From: Tranzscheliella williamsii
Lineage: Eukaryota > Basidiomycota > Ustilaginomycetes > Ustilaginales > Ustilaginaceae
Length of the DNA stretch: 64,000 nucleotides
Direction: 5' to 3'
Assembly: GCA_023212725.1 (NCBI GenBank)
Contig: JALBYF010000026.1
Location: 62,001-126,000 of the forward strand
Shown here: piece after piece, positions 20,739-29,789 of the stretch
How the letters are laid out: each line of letters starts with the position of its first letter
Numbering within the stretch: position 1 is the first letter of the stretch
Notes under the pieces: model-generated
The model's input: only the letters and a program-made list of their open reading frames with translations
Told to the model about the DNA's origin: nothing
Database searches by the model: none
Position numbers and translations under genes: made by a program

Positions 20739-23700
20739 ATGACGATGAAGCCAAGACGGTCTCTGCTTTCTAATGTGTCCGCATCCTCATCATCCCGTCC
20801 AAAACCGACCGTCAAGGCCTCCGAGGAGATTGATCTCGCTTTTCTCTCTTCGGATGAAGACATAGTATCACTGTCGCAGACCCTCAAGAAGTCCACACCT
20901 TCTGAGCGGCCAGGCAAGCGGTCTTTTACAGCCACCCTACATCAAGATGAAGGCACTCCGCCCAGGAGCTCTCGACGGCGTCTTCGGCGCGAGCTCCCAC
21001 CAGAGTCATCCAAGAACACCTCAGATGCATCGCTAACCGCCGAACTTTTACGTAGATCACGACCTCTTCCTTCTAAGGCCACTCGCACACTACACACCAG
21101 CCGTACTAGCTCCGGCAACCGTGCTCAGAGTAGCGATGTAGATATCGATGATATCATTGCCTCTATCGACCAAGACATGGAGCCAAAGGCACGGAAATCA
21201 CGGCAGTCTCCCACAGCCCGATACAAACCAGCACGTGCAGGCAAGTTCAGCAGGACACCGCAGAAGGCGAACGCATCCACACCCGATGATTCCTTCAACG
21301 CTTCGGAGGATGAGTTCGACGCCTCAGATCCGGTGCTGCGGGATGACTTGGAATCCCTCCTTTTTTCAAGCGAAGATGAGCAGGCGGAAGATGAGGATCT
21401 CGATACGAGCAGCGAAATCGTCGAGATTTCCCGCCGTTCCACACGCCTCACTCGGAGCAGCCAGCCGCGTAGCCGCCAATTTCGAAAAGCTTCCGTCAAG
21501 CGATCTCTTCCGCCTCCTCTCAAACGAAGTCGCCGGCAGACCGCCGTGCACCCTTCTCGTAAGCGCGCTAACCTAGTTGTCGACGAAGAGGCGACGGAAG
21601 ACGAAGAAGAAGACGAAGTAGACGTAGGAGGAGAAACAGATCAGCTCGAGTCGGACGACTACCTGCCTGGTTCTAGAAAGCGCAGAAGAGCGTCGGCCAG
21701 CAAAATGCGTACCAACAAGGCTAAGTCCCCCGCTCGTCGCCGCCAACCGAGGCTGCAGGTGGACGGGCGAGCGCCAGTCAACCTCGAACCTCCCCTGTCT
21801 TTGCGGTTTCTACAACAAGGGGATCTACCGGAACCATCTTTGGACGAACCATCACGCCCACAACCCTTCGAAATATGTGTTGAGGAGCCAGGACATTCAG
21901 CATCTGGATTCGAGGATGTTCCTTTCATTGATGACATGCCTCACGAGTATATCCCTGATGATATATTGGACGAAGCAAGACATGAGGATGCGGGGCAAGA
22001 TGACAACTTCTGGACGTCCGATGATTCTGCCGACGATGTTGCAACTTACCAAGCGTCAGAAACAGCGCTGAAAAGGAACTGGGAGCTCTGTAAGCGTTGT
22101 TGGGATGGCCCTGCCCTGTTATCGTATAACAAAGCGCTTTCCGGCCTCAAGCGTGCGCAGAATAGAGCAGCCAAGAAAAAGAGGTCCGAGACTCCACAGC
22201 GTTACGGTCCCCGCGGCCGCCAGCGCAAATTAGTGGAAGACTTATCGCTCGAGGGTGACGCAGTACAGCGCATGGAGGAGTGGATCGAGCTGCTCGAAGG
22301 CCGCGCTGGCTGGCTAGAGTGCGCAACCTGCTCCGCCTCTTGGCATTGGGGTTGCTTCAATAGTGACGTGCAGAAGCTCATACTAAATGCGCTCAACGCC
22401 GCAAACATCGCGCAACATCGAGCTGTTTTGGGTCCCGATGCGCCGCCACCGCCGCCCATCCTCGGTATCGCTCTGGACGAAGTACTCGATTCCGCTTCAT
22501 GTCCAGACTGCGATGGGCTATCTGCCGCCTGCATGCATTGCAAGTCCGACATACATGGTAACCGACTGACAGCGAGCCAGTTGGATTGGAGCCCAGAGAT
22601 GTTGGCCAACTGTCCGAACCCGCCAGACCAGATAGTGGCGCCAAAACTTTTCAGATGCAAGCGTTGCTTCCGAGCGGCGCACTACGAATGTCTCAGGAGG
22701 GAGTCCTCGGATAGTCTCTCGCTCGAAGAAGTCGCCGCTGCGGCACAACAAACTGGCTGGCACTGCAAGGACTGCCAACGGTGGCCTGCTGTAGACGCTA
22801 TCATTGCCTGGCGACAGCTTGACAAGTCTCTTTGGACTAGCGAAGTGGAGCAACAACGAGAATACGCAGCTCTTTCGCCCAAGGAGCAACTACCGAGAGA
22901 ATACCTCGTCAAGTTCAAGGGTCGCTCTTTCCGCGAAACGCAGTGGGTGCCTCACGACTGGCTCCGCATCAGACATGCTCATATGCTTCAGTTCTTCCTC
23001 AGCAAAGGTTCACGTCTCGAGCTGGAGCCTGCAGGGTCGCTCGACCCTTCAAATTCGCTTGTGTCTGCAGAGAAGAATAGGGCCTCGCGCCTTTTGGGTG
23101 GAGCAGCTGGCCGCGCCCTTGTAATGACACCCAGCAAGCCGCGACCGATAAAAAAGACGCTGAACATTGACGCCGTTGGCGAAGTCGACATTGGCCCACC
23201 AGGCCCAATGCCCGATGCCCAGCAAAGGATACCCGGGCCTTGGAAGACACCAGATCGCATCCTTGCTGTCAGATACTTTACGTCGATCAAGCAAGACAGC
23301 CTGGACGAAGAAGTCGGCGGAGGCGAGATTGACGCCGACACAGTCAGCCTAGACAATCTCGACCCTACCCGATACCTCCGAAGCTGGCGACACATAGCCA
23401 AGATGCTGGTCAAGTGGCAGGATCAGCCCTACGAGAGATCAACCTGGGAGGTTTTGCCAACAAGATCAAAGCAGTCTGACATCTACCACGAATGTCAAAC
23501 GGCTTACCGTGCGTTCCTAGCGGCACGCAGGCTTACGTATCCGGCACTGACCCGCGAGGAACGACTGGCCAAAGAGGACCGGCGAGCCGCTAGATCGTCT
23601 GGCCGTTTTCGCGCTATCGACGATCAGCCGTACCTTATTGAGGGCGGTGATTTAATCGACTTCCAGCTGCAAGGTGTCAACTGGCTCCGTTACGGCTGGT

Positions 23701-26700
23701 ACAATAAACGTCCAGGTATTTTGGCCGACGAGATGGGATTAGGTAAAACCGTTCAAGTTATCACCTTCCTGGCATCTATATGGCAGGAGTGCAAGGCAGG
23801 TCCCTTCCTGATCGTCGTACCTAACGCCACTCTTCCCAATTGGATGCGAGAGTTCGAGAAGTGGTTGCCCGAGTTCCGCATCGTCCCTTACTGGGGCGAA
23901 GGGGAGGCTCGGCAGATGATTGCCAAGTACGAGTTCTTCCATTCGAAAGAGGCTCTGGCCAAGATGGACGAGAAAAAGCAACCTATCAAATTTCACGTCG
24001 TCATCGCATCCGACACTAGCCTCCGAGTGGACTCGCTCCCGCTCAGGAAGGTCGAAGAATGGGATGTGATCATTGTCGATGAAGGCCAGAACCTCAAGTC
24101 TGGAAAATCGCTGCTGCTTAAACGCCTGAATGAGCTGAACGCACAACATCGAGTGATCATGACCGGGACGCCGCTCAACAACAATGTCACCGAACTTTTC
24201 CACCTTCTCAACTGGTTGGAGCCGAAGGGCCAGTGGCACGACATCAAGACCCTCGAAGCCAAGTACAGCGCCTTGACGTCGGAAACCATCGAGGAACTGC
24301 AGAAGAGGCTGCAGCCCTACTTCCTTCGACGAGTCAAAAAGGAGGTGCTGGATCTGCCTCAAAAGATCGAGCTCATTGTTCCGACCTCCCTTCGCCCGAT
24401 TCAAAAGCGGATCTACAGATCCATCCTTGAGCAGGAGGACATCCAGGCGCTTGCCGCTTCAAGAGAGGCAGGAAAAAAGGGAAAGAAAATGACTATAACG
24501 AACCTCAACAATATCTTAATGCAGCTGAGGAAGTGTATTCAACATCCTTATCTGATTGCACCGGATCTGGAGACTCGCAATGACGATGCTACCTACGTCG
24601 CAACGTGGGAGCATCAGCGTCTCGTCGACGCTAGCGCCAAACTCTCGTTCTTGCAACGTATTCTGCCGAAGCTCAAGGAGCGAGGCCACCGTGTCCTGCT
24701 CTTCTCCCAGTTCGTTATCAATCTGGATATTGTCGAGGTGTTCCTCCGCGGCGAAGGTTATAAATTCTTGCGTCTTGACGGGACAATCGGCCAGAAACAG
24801 AGGCAGAAAGGTATTGATGCCTTCAATGCTCCGGATTCCCCCTTCTTTATCTACATGATCAGTACGAGAGCCGGAGGTGTCGGGATCAACCTTGCGACCG
24901 CAGACACGGTCATCATCTTCGACCCGGACTTCAATCCGCATGTCGACATGCAGGCGATTGCCCGAGCGCATCGAATTGGCCAACAGAAGAAGCTTTTGGT
25001 GTTCACCCTGGTCTGCAAGGGCACCGCGGAAGAGCGTATTATCGAGGCAGCCAAGCGCAAAATGATGCTAGACCATTTGATAGTTCAGAACCTGCACAAT
25101 GAGGACGAAAGACCTGACGAGCTGGAATCCATCCTCAAATTCGGTGCGCAAGCTCTCTTCGCCGAGGGCGGCACAGAAGAGTCAGAGAAGGACATCCGAT
25201 ACAGCGACGAAGATCTTGACTCTCTGCTGCAGCGTCGCGAAGAGGAAGTAAGCGAGGCGCCACCTACTGTCGGTCAAGGCGACCAGACCCATGGTACCTT
25301 CTCGTTTGCCAGGATTTGGGAGAAAGATGAGTCCACAGGTCAACCGGATGTATTGCCCAATGCAACGGTCGATGAAGATTTCTGGTCAGACTTGCTCAAA
25401 CAGCACCGCGAGGAATCCGCCAGGAAAGAGAAGGAGGCCAGGACCAAGGAGATCGAGGAGAAGCGCGCCTCCAGACGCGACAAGATCCGTGCAATTCTCC
25501 AGTCTGAGGAGCAAGATCGCAATACTCCGGTTGTGCCGCAAGTAAAGAGAGGACCAGGGCGACCGAAGAAGGTCAAACCAGTACAAAGGGCAGACCAAGA
25601 CTGGATCATGGCGAATGCAGGACACGAAAGCGAGAGCGACAACGAGCGGGCCATCGCCGATGTCAATCTCCAACCTCTCGCTGGTACCAAGCAAAAGCGA
25701 CCATCGAAGCCATCGTCGCTGGCTAGTACATCGAAGGCCAACCATGTCGGTGTCTCGTCGGATTCCACTTGCCTCGAAAGTTTCTGCCAGCAGCTGCAGA
25801 CAGAGATGAGGCTCCCAGAGGCCGAATCCCTGCACGACATTGACCTGTCTTTGCCGGTGGCGACCATTCGGCCCGGTCATCTGTCGGCGATGCGCAAGGT
25901 GATCCTTTCGTTGAAACCTGCCGGCGAGATCTCTACCGACATTGTAAAACGGCTCCAATTAGGCCCACCTAGCCTAGCACCGCCTCACGCTCGGTTCCAG
26001 CTTACAATGACGCACATCAACTACTACGCCAAGGCCTTCGACTTACCTCAGACGCTGTTCCTAGCCTCTTTCAGCGTGGTTGCAGAAGACAGAATCCCGG
26101 CTGAGATCAGAAATCTCCCGCATGGCGGTGCGGTAGCGCTCGACTGGAAACGCATCAAAGAGCTACTCGTCAGCACAGCTGCCTACATGCTATATGCTCT
26201 TGGTAGGCCGAGGACGGAGCCTCCCTGGACCCAGGCCTTAGATGCGTGGAAGCGCTCGCAGAATTCTTCTACGCAGCCGATAGAAGTCGTGGAGATCCGC
26301 GATTCACCCCCGCCTACATCGATGGCAACTGTCACTGGTATTGCGACAACAGATCAAGCTAGCTTGCTCCTTCGGGACACGAGGGCCTCACAGCTCTGGC
26401 TGAACAAATTTCGTGGCCACGCTGATACCGAGTTGTTCAGGCTTGCACAACTGGCCATTGCGAACCCCAGCTCTGCGGCCGCCAAAGGTCTCGTTGTCCA
26501 ATGCGAGAAGGCGTGGACAGGCACGGACGTAAACAGACCACAGTATACGGCCGCCGAACTGGCTATCAAAGCGTGTCTGCCCAGCGGCACTTCCTTTGTA
26601 CAGCCTGACACCTTGGCCAGTACGACGGGGGCTTCTTCGGCGCCTGCCGGTCGTACCGAAAGTGTCGCTGCCCATCCTCCGGCAGGCAGTCCGGCAACAA

Positions 26701-27284
26701 ATCGAGTCACTGCAGCATTGTCGCGACTCTCGGCTTTCTCTTCGGGCAGTCCAATGAAGGTCGACGTCAGCAAGAAAGACCTGAGGGGACTCGACATGCG
26801 TGTCGCCGTCAACCATCGCAAGAGCGGTGTCAAAGCGTCTCCGAGCAATGCCTCGACGCCGCGCTCTTCCGCGGCACCGGCGCCTACGCCTTCCCCAGGC
26901 GCGGCAATAGCTGCTGGAGCGGCCGGCTCGAGCGGCAATGAGATGCCTCCGTATGCTCCTCCGGCGTTTGCTGGTGGTGCTGGTGGGGTCGGGGCGGGAG
27001 CGCTGCCGGCAGGGACGGGGCACCCGGGCGACGGGGGCCAGATCTGTTTGATCTGCGGCGGGCCGTTCCACTTTGTGAACAAGTGTCCGGTGATGCAGGA
27101 CGCGCACTTCGCCACGCACCGCTGGTTCCAGCTGGTCGAGCAGCTGATGAGCCTTGTCGTGGCCGGCGCGCCCGACTACCACCCGCGCGTCGCAGCGCTC
27201 AAGAACACCCTCCAGGTCATGTCGCGCCGGCTCAACGTCCAGCGCGCCGAGGCGCGGCAGCCGCCGCTCGTTCCCCCCTTCTAG
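20739..27284 (+). CDS. Mit1/CHD-type SNF2 chromatin remodeler with PHD-like, chromo and zinc-knuckle domains
   Basis: Single exon, 2181 aa. After a disordered, acidic/basic N-terminus there is a Cys/His-rich PHD-like region (about residues 526-680, with CATCSASWHWGCF, CPDCDG, CMHCKSD, CKRCFRAAHYEC and CKDC). Chromodomain-like strands follow (YLVKFKGRSFRETQWVPHDWL near 725, MLVKWQDQPYERSTWEVLP near 890). The SNF2 ATPase has DEMGLGKT near 996, DEGQ near 1113, GTPLNNN and a helicase-C lobe with LLFSQF near 1320 and ARAHRIGQ. A CCHC zinc knuckle (CLICGGPFHFVNKC) sits near 2105, close to the C-terminus. PHD + chromo + SNF2 resembles fission-yeast Mit1, the SHREC remodeler of silent chromatin, and CHD3/Mi-2. 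Nuclear ATP-dependent nucleosome remodeling follows from the family. The exact orthologue is an inference. Confidence 0.88.
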   Translation: MTMKPRRSLLSNVSASSSSRPKPTVKASEEIDLAFLSSDEDIVSLSQTLKKSTPSERPGKRSFTATLHQDEGTPPRSSRRRLRRELPPESSKNTSDASLTAELLRRSRPLPSKATRTLHTSRTSSGNRAQSSDVDIDDIIASIDQDMEPKARKSRQSPTARYKPARAGKFSRTPQKANASTPDDSFNASEDEFDASDPVLRDDLESLLFSSEDEQAEDEDLDTSSEIVEISRRSTRLTRSSQPRSRQFRKASVKRSLPPPLKRSRRQTAVHPSRKRANLVVDEEATEDEEEDEVDVGGETDQLESDDYLPGSRKRRRASASKMRTNKAKSPARRRQPRLQVDGRAPVNLEPPLSLRFLQQGDLPEPSLDEPSRPQPFEICVEEPGHSASGFEDVPFIDDMPHEYIPDDILDEARHEDAGQDDNFWTSDDSADDVATYQASETALKRNWELCKRCWDGPALLSYNKALSGLKRAQNRAAKKKRSETPQRYGPRGRQRKLVEDLSLEGDAVQRMEEWIELLEGRAGWLECATCSASWHWGCFNSDVQKLILNALNAANIAQHRAVLGPDAPPPPPILGIALDEVLDSASCPDCDGLSAACMHCKSDIHGNRLTASQLDWSPEMLANCPNPPDQIVAPKLFRCKRCFRAAHYECLRRESSDSLSLEEVAAAAQQTGWHCKDCQRWPAVDAIIAWRQLDKSLWTSEVEQQREYAALSPKEQLPREYLVKFKGRSFRETQWVPHDWLRIRHAHMLQFFLSKGSRLELEPAGSLDPSNSLVSAEKNRASRLLGGAAGRALVMTPSKPRPIKKTLNIDAVGEVDIGPPGPMPDAQQRIPGPWKTPDRILAVRYFTSIKQDSLDEEVGGGEIDADTVSLDNLDPTRYLRSWRHIAKMLVKWQDQPYERSTWEVLPTRSKQSDIYHECQTAYRAFLAARRLTYPALTREERLAKEDRRAARSSGRFRAIDDQPYLIEGGDLIDFQLQGVNWLRYGWYNKRPGILADEMGLGKTVQVITFLASIWQECKAGPFLIVVPNATLPNWMREFEKWLPEFRIVPYWGEGEARQMIAKYEFFHSKEALAKMDEKKQPIKFHVVIASDTSLRVDSLPLRKVEEWDVIIVDEGQNLKSGKSLLLKRLNELNAQHRVIMTGTPLNNNVTELFHLLNWLEPKGQWHDIKTLEAKYSALTSETIEELQKRLQPYFLRRVKKEVLDLPQKIELIVPTSLRPIQKRIYRSILEQEDIQALAASREAGKKGKKMTITNLNNILMQLRKCIQHPYLIAPDLETRNDDATYVATWEHQRLVDASAKLSFLQRILPKLKERGHRVLLFSQFVINLDIVEVFLRGEGYKFLRLDGTIGQKQRQKGIDAFNAPDSPFFIYMISTRAGGVGINLATADTVIIFDPDFNPHVDMQAIARAHRIGQQKKLLVFTLVCKGTAEERIIEAAKRKMMLDHLIVQNLHNEDERPDELESILKFGAQALFAEGGTEESEKDIRYSDEDLDSLLQRREEEVSEAPPTVGQGDQTHGTFSFARIWEKDESTGQPDVLPNATVDEDFWSDLLKQHREESARKEKEARTKEIEEKRASRRDKIRAILQSEEQDRNTPVVPQVKRGPGRPKKVKPVQRADQDWIMANAGHESESDNERAIADVNLQPLAGTKQKRPSKPSSLASTSKANHVGVSSDSTCLESFCQQLQTEMRLPEAESLHDIDLSLPVATIRPGHLSAMRKVILSLKPAGEISTDIVKRLQLGPPSLAPPHARFQLTMTHINYYAKAFDLPQTLFLASFSVVAEDRIPAEIRNLPHGGAVALDWKRIKELLVSTAAYMLYALGRPRTEPPWTQALDAWKRSQNSSTQPIEVVEIRDSPPPTSMATVTGIATTDQASLLLRDTRASQLWLNKFRGHADTELFRLAQLAIANPSSAAAKGLVVQCEKAWTGTDVNRPQYTAAELAIKACLPSGTSFVQPDTLASTTGASSAPAGRTESVAAHPPAGSPATNRVTAALSRLSAFSSGSPMKVDVSKKDLRGLDMRVAVNHRKSGVKASPSNASTPRSSAAPAPTPSPGAAIAAGAAGSSGNEMPPYAPPAFAGGAGGVGAGALPAGTGHPGDGGQICLICGGPFHFVNKCPVMQDAHFATHRWFQLVEQLMSLVVAGAPDYHPRVAALKNTLQVMSRRLNVQRAEARQPPLVPPF

Positions 27285-27451
27285 CACGCCCACCGCTCGC
27301 GCCGCTTCGCCCACATCCGCCCTTCGCCCGCATTGCGTTACCGTGCCTGCGGTCTGTATAGTACATTTTGCGAAACTGGAATGCATGGGCAGCAGTGTAC
27401 CCGTCTGCCTCGTTGGCGTCGCCGATGCTTGACCACGGACGGTCCCGGCGG

Positions 27452-29410
27452 CTAGCCGTGCGAGGTGGCCCACTTGACAAGGGAGGAGTTGATGGCGATG
27501 GGCCGGGTGCGGTCCTTGACGGCCTGCACGATGAGGGCGGGGGGGAGGATGCATCTGACCTTCCAGAACTCTTTGCGGATGGTGTTCTGGTTGGCTCTCC
27601 CGGTCTGGGAGGTGGCGGAGGGCATCGCGGAGGGCTTGGCGACCGGGTTCGAAATGGCGAGGGTGGAGACATGGTTTTCGGGGAGGAGGAACTCGAGGCT
27701 GAGCAGCGAGTGGAACGACATGAGCGCCAGCTTGCGGTCGGCGTACAAGGGTGCCGAGACGGCCGAGCCCGAAAGCACGCCCGCGGCCGACTTGTCCACA
27801 CCGGCGTCGAGCGACACCGACCCAGCACCGACCAAAGCGCCCGTCGACGCCGCCTGCCGCTCCCGCACATCCCGCGCCGCGAACCGCCGGAGCTCGTCAA
27901 AACACATCTCGAAGTTGAAGACCTGCCGGTCGCGCGTCTGCAGATGCTTGACCGCAATCAGCAGCGCCATCTCCGGCTCGGTCAGGTCCCGCAGCACATG
28001 GAGCATCCCATCCCCGACCTCGGTCGAGGCGGCTTCAATGAACGCCTCGAGGCTGAGCGACGGATCGAGCACGGTCAGCCGACTTATCGGTCCAGTAAGG
28101 ATGCGGTACATCATACGGACATCGTTGGACAGTTCGTACACGCCGCGTACAACTTCCCTGAAGTGCGGAAGGGCAAAGAGCGCATCTACCTCTGACTGCC
28201 ATGCCCTGGCGAATTCAACGCCGCCGTCAGCCGCCACACCGTTGTTTTCGAGCGAGGATGGAAGTTGTGGCCCGGACAGGGAAGCTCGGATAACGCTTTC
28301 AAACGTCTCAAAGGAGTTCGGAGGCCGAACGTGAATGATTCTGTGCGAAAACCGGCTCTTAACCCGTTTCTCCAGCAGGTCTGTCGTGTCTACACGACTG
28401 GTCAGGCCGATCACAGCCAGGCCTGCTCCGTAGGATGCGGCTTGTACTGCATCCAGCAAACAGTAGAGCATAGCTTGTCGGGGGCGAGACGTGAACAGAT
28501 CGAAGTCATCCAAAGTAATAATCAGAGGTTTCCTCTTGCCAGACGCCGAGGACGTGCTTGACAGAAGCGCTATGATATGTGCGATGATGTTGTTGAGCGA
28601 CGAGAGGATCGCTCCAGCGAGCTCGTCCTGGATTTCTGCCTCTTCGTCCTCGGAGACATCTTCGTCTTCGTCCCGTTGGCCGCCGAAAACATGGCCGGCC
28701 CCGGCTGTGGAATTGTGGGGATCGTCGGCCTGTTCGTCTTCCTGCCCTTGGTCCAGTTGCGCACCAATGGTATCCCCGACATCCTCCTCGCTGAACGCCC
28801 CTTGCAAGATGAGCTGCTGGGCCATTTCCTTCATGGCTGCACGATCATTCACTTGCACCGTCCCGGCAAGAGCGACTCGGTAATAAGGTGCTGCGTTGTT
28901 GCTGCTGCTGCTACTGCCCTCTGTGTTGGCTCCTGCTGATCTGCCGACCGACCTGAGCACGGAGTCCAGCAGCATTGTTTTCCCCGAACCTGATGCACCT
29001 ATCAACAGGCAGCTATTGCTCTCTTGCGCCGACACTGTGGCCTTGAGTAGACTGTGAAGCGTATGCCATTCTTCGTGCAGAGCTATGCATTCTCTGCCTT
29101 GATCACTGAACCTTTCTTCTCGCTGCTCCGCTCTTACTTGCTCTGTAAGGCTTTCTTGATTGGGCGGAAGTTGCCCGGCGAAGGTGTTCAGACACCTTTT
29201 CTTCTGCTTCGGAAGAAACTCCTCCAATGTTTCCAATGGCAGTTTCTGCAATGCGCCTTCCTGCTGCTGCTTGGTTACCGAGTTCAACAAGGCGTTGGTC
29301 TGTGGCCCGGGCGATGCGTCGTCGTGGGAATAGCTTTGTTCCACCTCCAAGCCGTCTTCGCCATCAGAAGCATGCGGCGACGCCGTGGCTTTCCTTTTAG
29401 CAGTTGTCAT
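27452..29410 (-). CDS. ORC4: Origin recognition complex subunit 4
   Basis: Single exon, 652 aa, starting at the ATG at 29410 (MTTAKRKATASPH). The frame extends about 35 codons further upstream but has no ATG there. An AAA+ domain carries Walker A (LLIGASGSGKT, near residue 135) and Walker B (LIITLDDFDLF, near 297), followed by ORC4-like blocks (IGLTSRVDTTDLLEKRVKSR and FSHRIIHV). The C-terminal winged-helix region has LTEPEMALLIAVKHL and FNFEMCFDELRRF. An acidic insertion with many E and D lies between the Walker motifs. ORC4 is part of the six-subunit complex that marks origins and loads MCM2-7. The gene is convergent with the remodeler, with 167 bp between stops. Confidence 0.9.
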   Translation of the reverse strand: MTTAKRKATASPHASDGEDGLEVEQSYSHDDASPGPQTNALLNSVTKQQQEGALQKLPLETLEEFLPKQKKRCLNTFAGQLPPNQESLTEQVRAEQREERFSDQGRECIALHEEWHTLHSLLKATVSAQESNSCLLIGASGSGKTMLLDSVLRSVGRSAGANTEGSSSSSNNAAPYYRVALAGTVQVNDRAAMKEMAQQLILQGAFSEEDVGDTIGAQLDQGQEDEQADDPHNSTAGAGHVFGGQRDEDEDVSEDEEAEIQDELAGAILSSLNNIIAHIIALLSSTSSASGKRKPLIITLDDFDLFTSRPRQAMLYCLLDAVQAASYGAGLAVIGLTSRVDTTDLLEKRVKSRFSHRIIHVRPPNSFETFESVIRASLSGPQLPSSLENNGVAADGGVEFARAWQSEVDALFALPHFREVVRGVYELSNDVRMMYRILTGPISRLTVLDPSLSLEAFIEAASTEVGDGMLHVLRDLTEPEMALLIAVKHLQTRDRQVFNFEMCFDELRRFAARDVRERQAASTGALVGAGSVSLDAGVDKSAAGVLSGSAVSAPLYADRKLALMSFHSLLSLEFLLPENHVSTLAISNPVAKPSAMPSATSQTGRANQNTIRKEFWKVRCILPPALIVQAVKDRTRPIAINSSLVKWATSHG

Positions 29411-29662
29411 AGGTGGCCTCGGACGGACACGACGCCCCGCAAACAATGGCAGATACTGCGGTGGTGGTCTTCGAAAACTTCGCCGAGTGGGCTTCAAGTT
29501 GAAGAGGCAATGCACACCCAGCTCGAGCCGTCAGAGAACAACACTTTTGGATCCAGATTCCTTCACGATCGGATCGTGGATCGGGCTTCTGCCCCGACTT
29601 GCTCTTTCTTCGCGACAACTGTGTGATCAAGGCATATGAAGAGTTTAGTACGACAACCACCC

Positions 29663-29781
29663 ATCTGTGGCCATAGAACCTTGAAAGCACCGCATCCCGT
29701 CTGATCTGCGAAGTTAAGCAAGGTATCGCCTAGTCAGTACTGCGGTTGGGGGACCACGCGGGAATCCTAGGTGCTGCAGTT
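29663..29781 (+). rRNA. 5S ribosomal RNA (dispersed copy)
   Basis: 119 nt matching the eukaryotic 5S pattern: GGCCATAG near the 5' end, AAAGCACCGCATCCCGTC, GATCTGCGAAGTTAAGC and GGGGGACCACGCGGGAATCC. The ends pair (ATCTGTGGC with GCTGCAGTT, one mismatch) as helix I. ACCTTG pairs with CAAGGT as helix II. The Pol III internal control region is contained in the conserved core. A T-run (CGCTTTTTGG) starts three bases after the end and fits a Pol III terminator. No 18S, 5.8S or 28S sequence is nearby, so this is a lone 5S gene in the spacer upstream of ORC4. Confidence 0.93.
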
Positions 29782-29783
29782 CG

Positions 29784-29789
29784 CTTTTT
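29784..29789 (+). terminator. Probable Pol III terminator of the 5S gene
   Basis: T-run on the plus strand immediately 3' of the 5S gene. Four or more T residues on the non-template strand is the usual RNA polymerase III stop signal. Confidence 0.7.

Noticed and set aside
26388..27554. Long minus-strand frame opposite the end of the remodeler gene
   Set aside because: It overlaps the sense coding region with a zinc knuckle and shows no domain character.
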